A DNA stretch of 64,000 bases, from positions 8,689,864 through 8,753,863 of the forward strand of contig NC_135550.1 of NCBI RefSeq assembly GCF_964340395.1. The letters run 5' to 3'. The notes under the pieces were generated by a model. That model saw only the letters and a list, made by a program, of their open reading frames with translations, was not told the origin of the DNA and made no database searches. Made by a program: the position numbers and the translations under genes. How positions within the stretch are numbered: position 1 is the first letter of the stretch; each line of letters begins with the position of its first letter. This document shows, in pieces, positions 24,554 to 63,149 of the stretch. The DNA is from Glandiceps talaboti (taxonomy: Eukaryota; Hemichordata; Enteropneusta; Spengelidae).

Positions 24554-25629
24554 GATAGCACCGAACTTGTAAGTAATTCACGCGAACAACGCGTACGTTC
24601 ACGTGTCGGGAGACAACCTGAACTCTTATTAGTTGTGACTCTAATTAAGTTGCTACCACCAACATTTAACATAACCCTTAACTCATGTTACATGCAATAT
24701 AAGAGAAATTATTTAATTCTTTAGTCTTACTGAGTGTTGTACATTATTGTTTGACTTGCGTTAACATAACAAAGTACTTTAAGTGAAACCTGTGACCCGT
24801 GTTTATGCGTGCATTCTTTTCCTTAGGAACGGTTGGTTCCCCACCTTCTAGACTGCAATTACGCCACAAAACCCACTCGGTTACCTTGACAGTGTTGTTC
24901 TTAGTACATTTTTACATACTAATATTATTACTGTCTCCATTATGAGTTTCTTATCAAATTCGTTTCTTTGAGGTGGTCACATCCTGTTACAAAGTGTTGC
25001 CTGCATCATCACCTTTTGCTTTTAGATTTAATTTCGTACGGGAATTATGGTGTTATCATCCGTGACAACTGTGACACCATCTGTCTTCATTATTCACTTA
25101 TTCGATTTCTCACAGTGATTGTGAGAGCCATTTATTGAAGAATAATTTTATTGATGTTTTTTTTCATTGTTAAAAATTGCCCAGTTGTTTTGGAGTTTAA
25201 GTCTTTTGACCAAAAATCACCTTATTTGATCCAAAACGCACATCTATGAAGCAATCATTTCCATTTGAACAGTTTTTCATAAGAGCACCATAAGTACTGT
25301 CCCCACCAAATACCAAGCCAATCGGTCTGGTGGTTGTTGACTTTAAGTCGTTTACATATGCGCGCGCGCGCGCACACACCCAACCACCCCCCCCACACAC
25401 ACACGCCGGACGATGCCTATATCACTACTGAACTTCTGAAGTTCAGTTGTGCTAAAAATGACAATAAAGAGGGTCTTTCCTTGCACACTAAGAAATGGGT
25501 TATTTAAATAAAAAAATCCAAGAATATTACATCATCACGTCTTGCGAAAGAAGATTCAACAAGCATCGATTGAATTGATATATATAATTAAATGAACAGT
25601 AAACGAAGTTATAGACATGGCAATCAATC

Positions 25630-25632
25630 CGC

Positions 25633-25663
<31 letters not shown>

Positions 25664-25682
25664 TGTATGTATGTATGTATGT
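25630..25682 (+). repeat. (GTAT)n microsatellite
   Basis: About 13 units; followed at 25783-25840 by (ATTA)n and (GGAT)n runs. Confidence 0.95.
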
Positions 25683-26384
25683 GACGAGAAAGTGCAAGAA
25701 TGATTGAACAAACGAATGAACGAACAAAAATGAAAACGAATGAACTAATTAATAGATGAGTGGATGTCATTCATTTGAACAAACTGATTAATTAATTAAT
25801 TAATTAATTAATTAATGGATGGATGGATGGATGGATGGGTGGATGAATGAATGTACACTTTATTATTCATCTATAATTCTTAGTGGAGTTTTGTTCGGGT
25901 ATATTTCGCAATTCGACAATGTATTAGAAAATCCCTGACATTTACGTGCAGTTTGTGAGATTTGTCGCCACTGATATGAATCGATATGACTTATACCATC
26001 AATGTTTGAGTACAGCACCCCCCTTTCATATCATTACAGAGGTTTCCTATTCTTCATCAAGCTATTCGATTCAGTGTGGTTTTCGAGGATGTGCATGGTT
26101 TAGTGAGCTATGCACTTTAGGTGGTAGTTCTTCATTTGAAATCTGATAGGTAAGGGATGTCACGGATAGTTGACCAGTAGAGCCGGGAATGACTTCTGAT
26201 TTAGATGAAAGACAGAAAAAGGGGGAGAAGAACTTCTCCCGAATCCCTTTCTCTAAAGTAATTAATCTTATCTTCATTTCAATTAATCATTATGTTGTAT
26301 ATTACAACATTGAACTTCTGGAATGTTTTATAATACAAAACCTTTTGAATATTTACAGAGACTTGTACCAATTACGAGTACACT

Positions 26385-26478
26385 TGTAATAAAGTTGTTG
26401 AAAAATTGCCCACATTTGTAATAGACTAACGACATTTGTAATACAGTTGCCGACATTTGTAATAAAATTGCCAACATT
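26385..26478. repeat. Short minisatellite, unit ~24 bp
   Basis: Four imperfect copies of gccgacatttgtaataaagtt. Confidence 0.65.
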
Positions 26479-26676
26479 ATAAAGGTGAGTTTTAAGATGT
26501 TTAAGTACAGCATTTACCTACAAAATATACTTGAGTGATTATTCAGGATATCGATTACGTCGTGTGGGTGTAGACATGCATAATGAAGTCATGTGATAAG
26601 TTCACTCCTCTTTAACAACTATCTCTATGAAAGTAAAGAAACTTGCAACTGCTTGTTTTATTGACCTGGAAAAAAG

Positions 26677-27377
<701 letters not shown>

Positions 27378-27459
27378 ATAGCATTCGACATAGCTTGCCA
27401 CGTTGAATAAACTGACTTACAAAAGTAGTGTGTCTATAAAATACACTTGAGTCAAAATT

Positions 27460-27665
27460 GTCAATCCACCAAAATTAAAGTGGGGTTATTTTAGATATTA
27501 TTGACCAATGGAGTAAATAGCAAAATGTACAGAATAATCAAAAGCGTGTATGAGAATGGCTTAACTACATGTTTTACTCCAATATTGGTGTCAACCAAGG
27601 CTGTGATTTAAGCCATACTTTGTACAATGGCATATAGCATTGTCTGAGATATGGTACATTTAAAT
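27460..27665 (+). mobile_element. LINE reverse-transcriptase fragment (RTE-like), degenerate
   Basis: Broken frames read MYRIIKSVYENG and IGVNQGCDLSHTLYN, the 'G.RQGC.LSP.LFN' RT motif. Only ~150 bp are recognisable. Confidence 0.55.
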
Positions 27666-27890
27666 ATTTGTTCTTGTCTCTGTTTCTTACATAAATTCTT
27701 TAATATTACTTATTAGTTCAAACATAACTATACATATATACTTATGCATGTATTACCTAGCTACCACACTAGTTACAGAACATGTCATGTAAATGCTTGG
27801 CTGTTTCACAATCAATGCTTCACTTATATTGCACTGTGGGGCAAAAGTGAACTTCAATAAAGAATAGTTACTGATACTTGATGTTGCTGT

Positions 27891-28337
27891 CTTGTAAAGC
27901 ATGGATTAAGGTATTACTTGAAAAGGGTCTGAATAGCCTAATATTGGCTTTAAGAGTAAAAAATCCTCCAGGGCTTCTAGAGGGAGACCCCCTCGGACCC
28001 CCACTCATGACATGGACATATCCCAGTCTCAAGCTCCTCCCCTAATTACTGTCAAGATGCTATCAAAGTATATTTTAGAAATATTTCAACCCTATGTAGT
28101 TGCTTTTTACATGTTAGTGCTGTCTTGTAAAGCTTGGAAATTATTTTCTGAAAATGGCTGAATAGTCTCAACATTGACTTTTCAGAGTTAAAAGCCTCCT
28201 GCGCTTCTAGGGGGAGAGCCCCTACGATCCCCCATAAGAGATCTACATATTCCCTTCTCAAGCTTTCCCCTACCTTTCACTATCAAGATGCTATTAAACT
28301 CTTTTTGGAATATATTTACTCTGTGTAGTCAGTAGTT
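27891..28337 (+). repeat. Two-unit tandem repeat (~230 bp)
   Basis: Units begin cttgtaaagcatgg and cttgtaaagcttgg and share gcttctag(a/g)gggaga(c/g)cccct, agatgctat(c/t)aaa and ctatgtagt/ctgtgtagt. The LINE at 28335 starts inside the second unit. Confidence 0.65.
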
Positions 28338-29940
28338 ACTTCTTTGTACAAAAAGGGCTGTCCTCTTGATGTAGGAAACTATCGCCCTATTTCAGTTTTA
28401 CCAGTTTTTAGTAAGGTTTGTGAAACTATTGTTAATAAGCAGTTTGTGTCCTTTTTAGATAAACATGACATACTTTTACATACACAATACGGGTTCAGAA
28501 AACATTACAGCACCAAACTTGCTCTGGCGGACATAATTTCTGTCTTAATGGATCAAATAGAAAAGGGCCAGACAACTATTGGTATTTTTGTTGATCTGAA
28601 AAAGGCATTTGACACAATAGATCATACTATCCTTCTACAGAAGCTTGAATTTTATGGGATAAGAGGCCAACCATTACAATGGTTTCACAGTTATTTTGAA
28701 TCTCGTAAACAAGTTGTTGTTATTGATGGTAAATCTTCTGAGCCACAACAATTAAATGTGGAGTGCCACAAGGTTCAATTTTAGGCCCAACTCTATTTCT
28801 TATCTATATTAACGATATTGCTAACTCAACTAACTACTTTAACTTTCGATTATTCGCTGATGACACAAATGTATTCAAATCGCTTAACTCCACCACCATG
28901 AACCTCAATAATGTCAATACTGAATTTAGTAAAATCAATACTTGGTGTGATGCTAACAAGCTTACTATTAATGTCAACAAAACTAACTTCATGATTATTA
29001 AAACACCTAAAAAGAAAATTAATTTACAAGGCAATTTGTTTTTATCACATCATATGATCGAGGAAGTCACTTCGGCAAGTTATCTTGGCATATCCATTGA
29101 CTCATCACTTACTTGGAATTCACACGTGAAAAATGTTATTTTAAAAATTAGCCCCAAAATTGGTGTCCTTTCTCGTATCAGACATTTTGTACCAAAGTCA
29201 CTTCTTATCATGGTGCATAACACTTTCATCTTACCGCATCTAACATACTGTTTAGAAATCTGGGGTAACACTTACACTACATTATTAAATCCCATTCTCC
29301 GCCCACAGAAAAAAGCAGTTTGACTTATTACATTTTCTAATTTCACTGCACACTCTGATCCTTTATTTCGCCCAACTAAATATATTACCACTTCCGAAAC
29401 TCAGTAAATATTCCTCCTGTCTATTTATCTTTGGCTCATTAAATAATAATTTCCTTACAAATATTACTACCTATTTTGACTATGACATTCTACACGATCA
29501 TCTGATAGTGGCAATCTCCGAATACCGAATGCCAGACTCAGTATTACTCAACACAACATTGTATTTGCTGCAGTCAGACACTGGAATTCACTGCCATATC
29601 ATCTAAAACAATTAAATTCAAGATTTGAATTTCAAAAAGGTTTAAAATCTTACTTATCAGCTTTGTGATTTTTTTAATTTTTTTCCCGTATATTCTTTAT
29701 AGATTTTCTTTTTCTCGGCACTGTGTGACTTTTTGTAAATTTTATTGCAGTAATAATTGTGGGCTGTGGACTCGATTAGTCCGTTGGGACTACTTCCACA
29801 GTCCAAACCAGATATAATTCAGTATTCTTTTGTTCTATTGTGTTTGTTTTGAATTGTAGGTTTGTAATACTTGAGTTTATATTCAACTTTGTCTTATTTA
29901 TTTATATCTGGTTGAATAAAGATTCACATTTAGAATGTCA
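28335..29940 (+). mobile_element. LINE (Jockey/CR1-type RT), 5'-truncated, one frameshift
   Basis: The first open stretch, 28344-28784, encodes NYRPISVLPVFSKVCE, QYGFRKHYSTKLAL and DLKKAFDTIDHTILL (RT blocks). A one-base shift at about 28760 separates it from 28763-29323 with PQGSILGPTLFLIYIND and the catalytic box RLFADDTN. A conserved C-terminal piece (LPYHLKQLNSRFEFQKGLKS...) ends near 29668, followed by a 3' UTR to about 29940. It starts inside a two-unit tandem repeat, consistent with 5' truncation on insertion. Confidence 0.9.
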
Positions 29941-30244
29941 ATAATTGTAATTATGATAGTGCTAACCCGGGATCTTATAAAGTAGAGGCAAGACAGTCAA
30001 TCAGTCCACACCGAGTCACGAGCAAAAAATACCTGTTATGTAAATATTATATATGGGGGGGGGGTCATCATGTTTTAGAATTAAGTGATAGGGGGGTCAG
30101 CCTGTTTTTGGTTTTACAGATGGGGGAGTCAGTGACTTTTTATCGGCCGGATTTAATAATCTACCGCCCCCCCCCCCAAGGCTGGAGAAACTGACCGGTC
30201 TCTAGGGATCAATTTCATTAATGAAAGCCTAGAACCTGGAAATG

Positions 30245-30507
30245 AGACGCATGTCTGGCGTGTGCAATTAAATGAACAATAAATACAAATACATAAACAC
30301 AGCTAACCTTTAAAGTGTCACTGATGGCATTTTAAATGAACCAAGAGTTGTTTAGTGTACATAATCTTCAGGGAGCTGATGCCAGACTCTGCACGTGCGT
30401 GGATAGAAAGAATACAAGTGATAATTGTATTTCGAAGCTGATATGTGATAGGCTAGTGTGTTCACAGAATGTGAGGGATGTACACGTTGTTTTCGTTGAA
30501 ATGGTAT
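30245..30507 (-). mobile_element. LINE relic, 3' part, separated by LTR-element insertion
   Basis: On the minus strand just after the insertion point the frame reads VHPSHSVNTLAYHIS and YSFYPRTCRVWHQLPEDYV, the classical C-terminal end of Jockey/CR1-type LINE ORF2. It continues the frame left at 33289 on the other side of the LTR element. Confidence 0.75.
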
Positions 30508-31105
30508 TGTTACGGATGACAGAATACAACTTTTTAATATTCGCTAAGTTTTGATGTTTTGCGAGGTCACCGTGAACTCTCAGCTGTCATGAATTAACAC
30601 TTAGAACAAATGTTTGCATTTCGCGAATAGTATTCTTCTGTAAGATGACAACATTAAGTTATTATAAGATCAACAGTGTCAAATAATGACTGATTACAGA
30701 CAGTTGGAAGAACAATGACGTGATCACATTGTTTAGCTAGTTTTCATATTTGTCAATATCATTTGCATTGAATTAAGGCGACGGCAATACTTCCGTTTTA
30801 GTCATTTATGGTGCTGATTATTTTATCACCCAATCATTTGAGTATTGTATATTTTATGTTTATAAGAATTTGATGGAATAATAAAATGATGGATTCAGTC
30901 TTTGGAAGAGACGGTCCGAGGTCAGGAGCTTCGATCTGCTCCGTGGCCACTTCCAAATGATCCAGGTTAACCATGAACATTGTGTGTAGTCTGAGCTAAT
31001 TCCCTAAAAGTCCAAGTCGATCCCGTGTACAGAGTGGCGAGAGAGAGAGTAACATTGAAGGAGGGTTACGTTAACAGTAGAGGTAACCCCCCACAATTTG
31101 TTACA
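30508..31105 (+). repeat. Left LTR
   Basis: 598 bp, TG...CA ends. It contains a short (GA)n tract (gcgagagagagag) near its right end. Confidence 0.88.
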
Positions 31106-32690
31106 TTGGTGGAAGAACCGGCCTTGGACTAGAAGGACCAATGTGTGCGTAATAAGACAAGTTTAAACTTTATGAAGGATAATTGACAACCTTTGAGAAG
31201 AAAAAAACAACGCCGCTGGGTGAGTGACAAATCGAAGACTCGATAACTTTTCGAAAGGAAACTTTAATGATTAAGTTACAATGGTGGGAATTCAACTCGA
31301 ACTAGAACTTGTAAAATATTGCAGTGATGGACTAAGACATCTCAGAAGGCGGGATTGTGTTTCAAAGCGTGGAATTGTGAATAAGTAGACAGCGATAGAG
31401 ACTTTGACAAACGTTGTAGCAGTGAAATCTTCAACGGGATCGAACAGCTGACAGGCGATTGGAGATATCGCGTATCGGACGCTGATGCAGACCGAAGCAG
31501 TTCGCATGTGAACTACATGTTTAAGACTTTTGAAGGACAAACAACTCATTAATCATACGGTAGTAGAGATTTGCTAAAGATTGGCATTATTTTTATTCCT
31601 CGAATTCATTTCTATTCATGATCAGCAATTTTTTTACTGTGTGTACAGAGAAATGTGTAAGAAATAATAATTGTATGCTCGATTTAGTTTGACGATGAAC
31701 AATTCTTGAAATCTATTTTCCTATCACAACCATTTCAGTGATGCTGTTTTGCATCTCAACGGTCGCGTACAAGCAGAAAGAATACTATTGATGATTTTTT
31801 TGGAGAACATTTTAGTTTTAATAAGAATATTTCTTGAAGTATGGAGTATTGGAAACTCCTCGAAGTTTTATTGACTCTGAGTTGTAGTGAGCCGAAACGC
31901 TACAGATAAATGCGTTTCTCACAAGTTGAGTATGAGTTTGTGATGTAAAGTTCCTACACAGTAAAGGAAGGAACCATGTTGATATAGTATTTTATTGAAT
32001 CTGCAGTACAAGTATAAATATTTGAATTTAAATTTGAGTGTAAAACAGAGATCCGACCGAAATGAGCTGTATTATTGTCTATGCAAAATTTCCTTTCAAA
32101 TTCCACAAGAATTTCTGAAATTCCTCAGATGCTAAAAACCCGTATGATAACTGCTAGTCCAACTTTTTTCAATCGTAAACGACGTAAAGTTGTTGTTTTT
32201 TCACAAAAAAGAATGACACCACTTGTTTAATGAAACGATCATTCATTTCATGATTTTGAGTTGTCATTGAAGAGTACCTGTATGATAGATTTTACAAGTC
32301 AAAATTCAAAAGGGGTTCATTTTTATCTGGGTAAAAGATAAGGCACGGCTGTGTGAGTGATTGTATAGTCTGGCCAGACGTTGTATGGTAGAGGAGCTGT
32401 ATGACTCTAAAGGTACTTCTTGAATAACCTCTCGCATTATCGTCAATGTTGAAAAAGATAATCGCTGCAATTCCAATCTTTGAAAGTAAACTGCCTGTCT
32501 CGAAATCAGACTGCTGTTCACGAAATGAGCAGACGTCCATACTATTCCAAGTATAACTTCTTTAATTGTTTGTACTTTTCTCCTTTTCTATCGATTTACA
32601 AAATCATAAAAATGTTTCATTTATGAAGGGCGATTATTTTGAATACTTTAATGTGTGGCGGGGACGCCACACTTTGGGAAAAGGTGATAG

Positions 32691-33288
32691 TGTTACGGAT
32701 GACAGAATACAACTTTTTAATATTTGCTAAGTTTTGATGTTTTGCGAGGTCACCGTGAACTCTCAGCTGTCATGAATTAACACTTAGAACAAATGTTTGC
32801 ATTTCGCGAATAGTATTCTTCTGTAAGATGACAACATTAAGTTATTATAAGATCAACAGTGTCAAATAATGACTGATTACAGACAGTTGGAAGAACAATG
32901 ACGTGATCACATTGTTTAGCTAGTTTTCATATTTGTCAATATCATTTGCATTGAATTAAGGCGACGGCAATACTTCCGTTTTAGTCATTTATGGTGCTGA
33001 TTATTTTATCACCCAATCATTTGAGTATTGTATATTTTATGTTTATAAGAATTTGATGGAATAATAAAATGATGGATTCAGTCTTTGGAAGAGACGGTCC
33101 GAGGTCAGGAGCTTCGATCTGCTCCGTGGCCACTTCCAAATGATCCAGGTTAACCATGAACATTGTGTGTAGTCTGAGCTAATTCCCTAAAAGTCCAAGT
33201 CGATCCCGTGTACAGAGTGGCGAGAGAGAGAGTAACATTGAAGGAGGGTTACGTTAACAGTAGAGGTAACCCCCCTCAATTCGTTACA
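32691..33288 (+). repeat. Right LTR
   Basis: 598 bp, nearly identical to the left LTR; differences seen at ttcgc/tttgc near the start and cccacaatttg/ccctcaattcg near the end. Confidence 0.88.
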
Positions 33289-33292
33289 GTAT

Positions 33293-34190
33293 ATCAATGT
33301 CGACAAGGTGATTATGAATCTTATGGAACATCATAAGACTGGCGATACGACTTCTTTCATCTACTGTTTTCCACTCTAGTTCAGAAAGCATTTGACCAAC
33401 ACTTGAAGTGTGTCTATACCATTGAAGTGTAAACCGTGCTGCACGTCTTTGGACCATCTCAATTTTCTTTGTTAAGTTGGCTGTATAGGTCTCACACTGG
33501 CCGACAATATTCTAATAGAGGTCGAACAAGTGCGACATATGCCAGTTCTTTTATTTTGGCGTTGTTGATGTTGATATTACGACGCAGAATACTGAGTGTA
33601 TTGTAGGCTTTGGATGTTATATGGTCAATATGTTTGTCCCAGCGTCGGTCAGTTGAGACCTAGATATTTCACATAGTCAACTGATAACTTCACATTTGTC
33701 AGGATGGAACTCCATCATCCAGGTAGATTCCCATTTACATACCATTTGTAACAATGCTGCGTCAGTAAAAATTTTATGGCCGTGCATATCAGTGTGTCAT
33801 CAGCGAATACTCTTACCGCGGAGGATAGATTTTCACCAATGTCATTTATGTAACATAGAGAGAGGCAGGGGTCAGCACTGACCCCTGTGGTACACCGGGT
33901 ACTACTGGAACACGACCAGAACTTGACCCTTCCACTATAACAGCTTGGGATCGATTACTAACTTAAAGGAAACTTTGTATCCATCTATTAGTTACGCCAT
34001 TCACACCATACCATTTCAGTTTCTATATCAAACGCTTGTGACCAACTTTATCGAATGCTTTCGAAAAGTCCAATACACAAACGTCAGTTTGAATACCGGA
34101 TTGCATGTTGTTTGCTATATCGTGAACAAATTCTATCAATTGAAATTCGCATGAACGTTTTTCTCTGAAGCCGTGTTATAAGTCGTAAAG
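33293..34190 (-). mobile_element. LINE relic, RT part, separated by LTR-element insertion
   Basis: The minus-strand frames (several stops) include FDKVGHKRLIYKLKWYGVNG, VPQGSVL, RRWDKHIDHITSKAYNTL and RSRIASLMMFHKIHN. These are RT blocks after the YADD region and the typical C-terminal helix of Jockey/CR1-type LINEs. Upper limit approximate. Confidence 0.75.
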
Positions 34191-34444
34191 AATTTCTATG
34201 ATTTTGTCCCTGTATTTTGATGTCAAAGCTTATGACATGCAATATGCGGAAATAAATCTCAACAACTAACATCTAATCTAATAATTCTTAAATTTGAAAG
34301 CCATGACAAAATATTATATTAAAATCTGGGCCTTTCAAAATACCAACTCAAGTAACACTTTTCACCTAATTAAAAGTGAACACATATGTATTATGTTTGT
34401 GAAGTCATGTGAACGTCCATAAAGTGTAAGGTATATGTTATTCA

Positions 34445-60142
<25,698 letters not shown>

Positions 60143-60145
60143 TAA

Positions 60146-62387
60146 GGGAGCGATCAGTTTTTACCACCGGGGGTGGGCCGGTGACTTTTTTGTTCACGTT
60201 GTACTTGAAAATAGTGACCCCCTGCCATTTATCCACAAAACAATCCAATCCCCCCTCTGACAAGTAAAAAACACACTGACTTCCCCCCCACCGACATCTG
60301 TTGGCCAGAAATATTCTTCTTGTTCTAGGAAAAGACACTCTAGATTCTCAAAGCACAATGCAGCACACAGCATAGTTAATTTTACTTGTTACATTTACAG
60401 TAATTTTAAGTGTATCTGGTAAATTGCTATACCAAATCCATTGTTTCACATGTATAAAGCTCTTTAGACAGAAACCCTATGAAAAGTATGATTGTCTCTT
60501 CATCGACTTGCAAAATATTCAAAAGTTATAGGATATCACTTAGATTGAGTGAATTATTACCATTATAGATTAATTCAGCTAATTATAAATATTAGAAATG
60601 GAGTTAATATAATTTAAACCTAGGGGTTTCAATAAGTATCAAAGTAGGGAGAGAACTGGAAAAAGTATGGTGAGAAGTGCATGCTACGTGCGTGCACGCC
60701 TGCTGTACAAGAGCAGGTGGGGCGCTGGGACGGGGTGTCCCCCCCGCCCACGGTAAGATTTTTTTATATATAAAGATTAACACCTTTTGGAGGCCATTTA
60801 GAGCACCATTCAAATTAAGTAAAACACAACTTAGTTATATCACAAAAGTATAACTAATTTTTGGGTTTCAAATGTTTAAGGGAGCAATTAGATTTTAAGG
60901 CCGGGGGTGGGCCGGTGACTTCTTGTTCACGTTGTACTTAAAAATAGTGACCCCCTTGCGATTCATCCACAAAACAATCCAACCCCCAACCTCGACAAAT
61001 AAAAAAGCACACTGACCCCCCACCACCCGACATCTGTTGACAAGAGACATTCTTCTTGTTCTTGTATAATACACTCTAGATTCTCAAAGCACAATACCGC
61101 ACACTGCATAGTTAATTTTCCTTGTTACATTTACAGTAATTTTAAGTGTATCTGGTAAATTGCTATCCCAAATCCATTGCTTCACATGTATAAAGCTGTT
61201 TAGACAGAAACCCTATGATTGTATGATTGTCTCTTCATCGACATGCAAAATATTCATGGTTTAGTAACTAAAAGTTATGGGATATCTCTTAGATTGAATG
61301 AACTATTACCATTGTAGATTAATTCAGCTAATTATAAAGTACAATATTAGAAAAGGAGTTAATATAATTGTAAACCTGTGGGTTTCATTAAGTTTCAAAG
61401 TAGGGAGAGAACTGGAAAATGTAAGGGGAGAAGTGAACGTGAAGTGCATTTCGAGCACCATTCAGAAGTAAAGCACAACTTATTATATCATAAAAATATT
61501 ACTAATTTTAGGGTTTCAAAAGTTTCACTCATTTCAAGTCATATTGACACAAATAATAATAAAACAGATCACGTAGAAAGTGAGAACATTTGTGGAAATC
61601 ATGCAAAGTGGAGGTCAGTTACTATTTAGAGATAGAAATTCATTAAATTATATGAAAGTTTTATATATATCTTCTTTATTACCTACTTATTAAATTTACA
61701 TTTGTAGACAAAATAAATAATACATTTTTTGAGGTAGGTAAAAGGAGACCAGAAAATAGCTACTTGCTAATCAAGTCTGTCTCCTTAGACACTGTAAATA
61801 ATATTTAGAATGTGTAACTGATTGAATAGTTGATTGGAGCCTACTGTACGATCACTGGAAGTTATAGCTCTGGCTGCCATTTTTTGTGTCTCTATTGGCA
61901 CGGTTTGTGTGCAATGCAACATGTTCAGGTCAATGGAGGCACAGATTTTAGAGTCAGTGCATCCAGTAAATTTCAAGGTATTTCATTTCTTATGTGCTAT
62001 TACATGTACAGCTACACATGCAAATTTTATACCACATGATGACACAATGCAACTAATGGCCTGCATTATTGAGAAGTCATTACTTACAAAACTGTTGTTT
62101 TATGACTCCATGTCATATGCTTGGGATGTATCAAGAGACAGAGTTTATGTTATATTTGAACGTATATTTATAGCCATTGTCTCTGTTTTATTGTATGCAC
62201 ATACATTTGTTGTATGGAAATTTAAGTACAGCAGGGTGGTTCATGATTTCGTTCAGTTGTTGAAAATAAGGTGACCCCCCCCCTTTATTCCCTTTGTAAA
62301 TATGATGACCCCACCCTTCTTAGAGTGCCAAATTGAGGTGCCCCCTGAATAACCGCCCCCCCTGCCATAAAAAAACTGATCGCTCCC
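60146..62387. mobile_element. Terminal-inverted-repeat DNA element, 2.24 kb, TAA target duplication
   Basis: The left end gggagcgatcagttttta matches the reverse complement of the right end (aaaaaaactgatcgctccc). Flanks are TAA at 60143-60145 and TAA at 62388-62390, as expected for PIF/Harbinger-type elements (3-bp TWA). Inside are two tandem copies of a ~735-bp unit (from 60146 and from 60886, the second starting gggagcaattagatttt). No transposase is recognisable. Related G/C-tract-rich sequence is seen at 30050-30180. Confidence 0.65.
61834..62274 (+). CDS. Unrecognised 146-codon open frame inside the TIR element
   Basis: Hydrophobic start (LAAIFCVSIGTVCVQC), a central region with HDDTMQLMACIIEKSLLTK, and a second hydrophobic stretch (IFIAIVSVLLYAHTFVVW). 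I do not recognise the family. It may be a degraded piece of a captured host membrane protein, or chance. Confidence 0.2.
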   Translation: MEPTVRSLEVIALAAIFCVSIGTVCVQCNMFRSMEAQILESVHPVNFKVFHFLCAITCTATHANFIPHDDTMQLMACIIEKSLLTKLLFYDSMSYAWDVSRDRVYVIFERIFIAIVSVLLYAHTFVVWKFKYSRVVHDFVQLLKIR

Positions 62388-62390
62388 TAA

Positions 62391-62595
62391 GTTATTTCAA
62401 GTCATATTGACTTGAATAATAATAATAATAAAGATCAAGTAGAAAGTGAGTAAAAGTTGGGGAAAACATGCACAGTGGGGGTCATTTACCATTTAGAGAT
62501 ACAAATCATTAAATTATTTGGAAGTGTGCATCTAGCTATTGGTATGGAAATTTAAGTACAGCAGGGTGGCTCATGATTTCGTTTAGTTGTTCTTC
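62391..62595 (+). repeat. Third, internally deleted copy of the 60-62 kb repeat
   Basis: gttatttcaagtcatattgac...aaagatca(a/c)gtagaaagtgag repeats 61530-61650. It then jumps to ggaaatttaagtacagcagggtgg...catgatttcgtt, repeating 62216-62255. It sits just outside the right terminal repeat. Confidence 0.6.
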
Positions 62596-63149
62596 ACCAC
62601 ATGCTCTTCGTCTCAGATGAACATGGTTCACACGTTATGTTAAAACATCCCTAAAGAATAAACGAGTATCTTGGTGTATACCAAGTTAACAGTAACCTCC
62701 TAAGCTGCACAAAAAATTGTTGTCCATATTATGTAAGTTTGTGCACTGCAGTATTGTATAGTACTGTTATATGTACTCTGTACCGTCCGACTCCAAGAAC
62801 CGTCTTAACAGAGATTAATCCGGAGTTCGTTCTCGGAGCACATATATTTCTAGAGAGTGATCACCATAGATAATCGAAAGTCTAGAAAGAGTATTGTTGC
62901 ACATATAAATGTTTTCTTGTGACATTTTGGAAGTGCAAACTATGTACCTATATACAGTGTGTGGGGGAGTGATATATGTCCATGTACATGACTAAACATT
63001 TGTAACGGAAAAGACGCACCAAGAGGGGATTTTGACGTTAATTTTGGCAGGAAAGTGTCCAAGGGGACGCATTAGAAAAAAAAATTGACCGCAACTTCTG
63101 CCTGTACGAATAAAGACTACACCAAATTTGATGATTCAGGTAAATTAAT

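Larger units (their letters stand above)
23504..26660. other. Intergenic repeat-rich stretch between the two ABCC loci
   Basis: Contains the inverted pair at 24.06-24.55 kb, a (GC)n/(CA)n patch with a CCGGACGATGCC...GTGCTAAAAATG element-like end near 25350-25460, (GTAT)n and a 24-bp minisatellite. I see no gene. Confidence 0.45.
30508..33288 (+). mobile_element. Non-autonomous LTR retroelement (598-bp LTRs, 1.6-kb interior)
   Basis: Two direct repeats, 30508-31105 and 32691-33288, both 598 bp and differing at about three positions, start TGTTACGG and end GTTACA. The insertion is flanked by the 4-bp duplication GTAT (30504-30507, 33289-33292). After the left LTR comes ttggtggaagaaccgg (candidate primer-binding site, TGG one base in). 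Before the right LTR is a purine-rich tract (gggaaaaggtgatag). The 1585-bp interior has no gag or pol reading frame, so it must have used proteins from elsewhere. Near-identical LTRs indicate a recent insertion. Strand was assigned from primer-site and purine-tract positions. Confidence 0.88.

Noticed and set aside
31292-32540. Open frames inside the LTR element as gag or pol
   Set aside because: All under 90 codons on the minus strand, without Cys-His box, protease, RT or integrase motifs.
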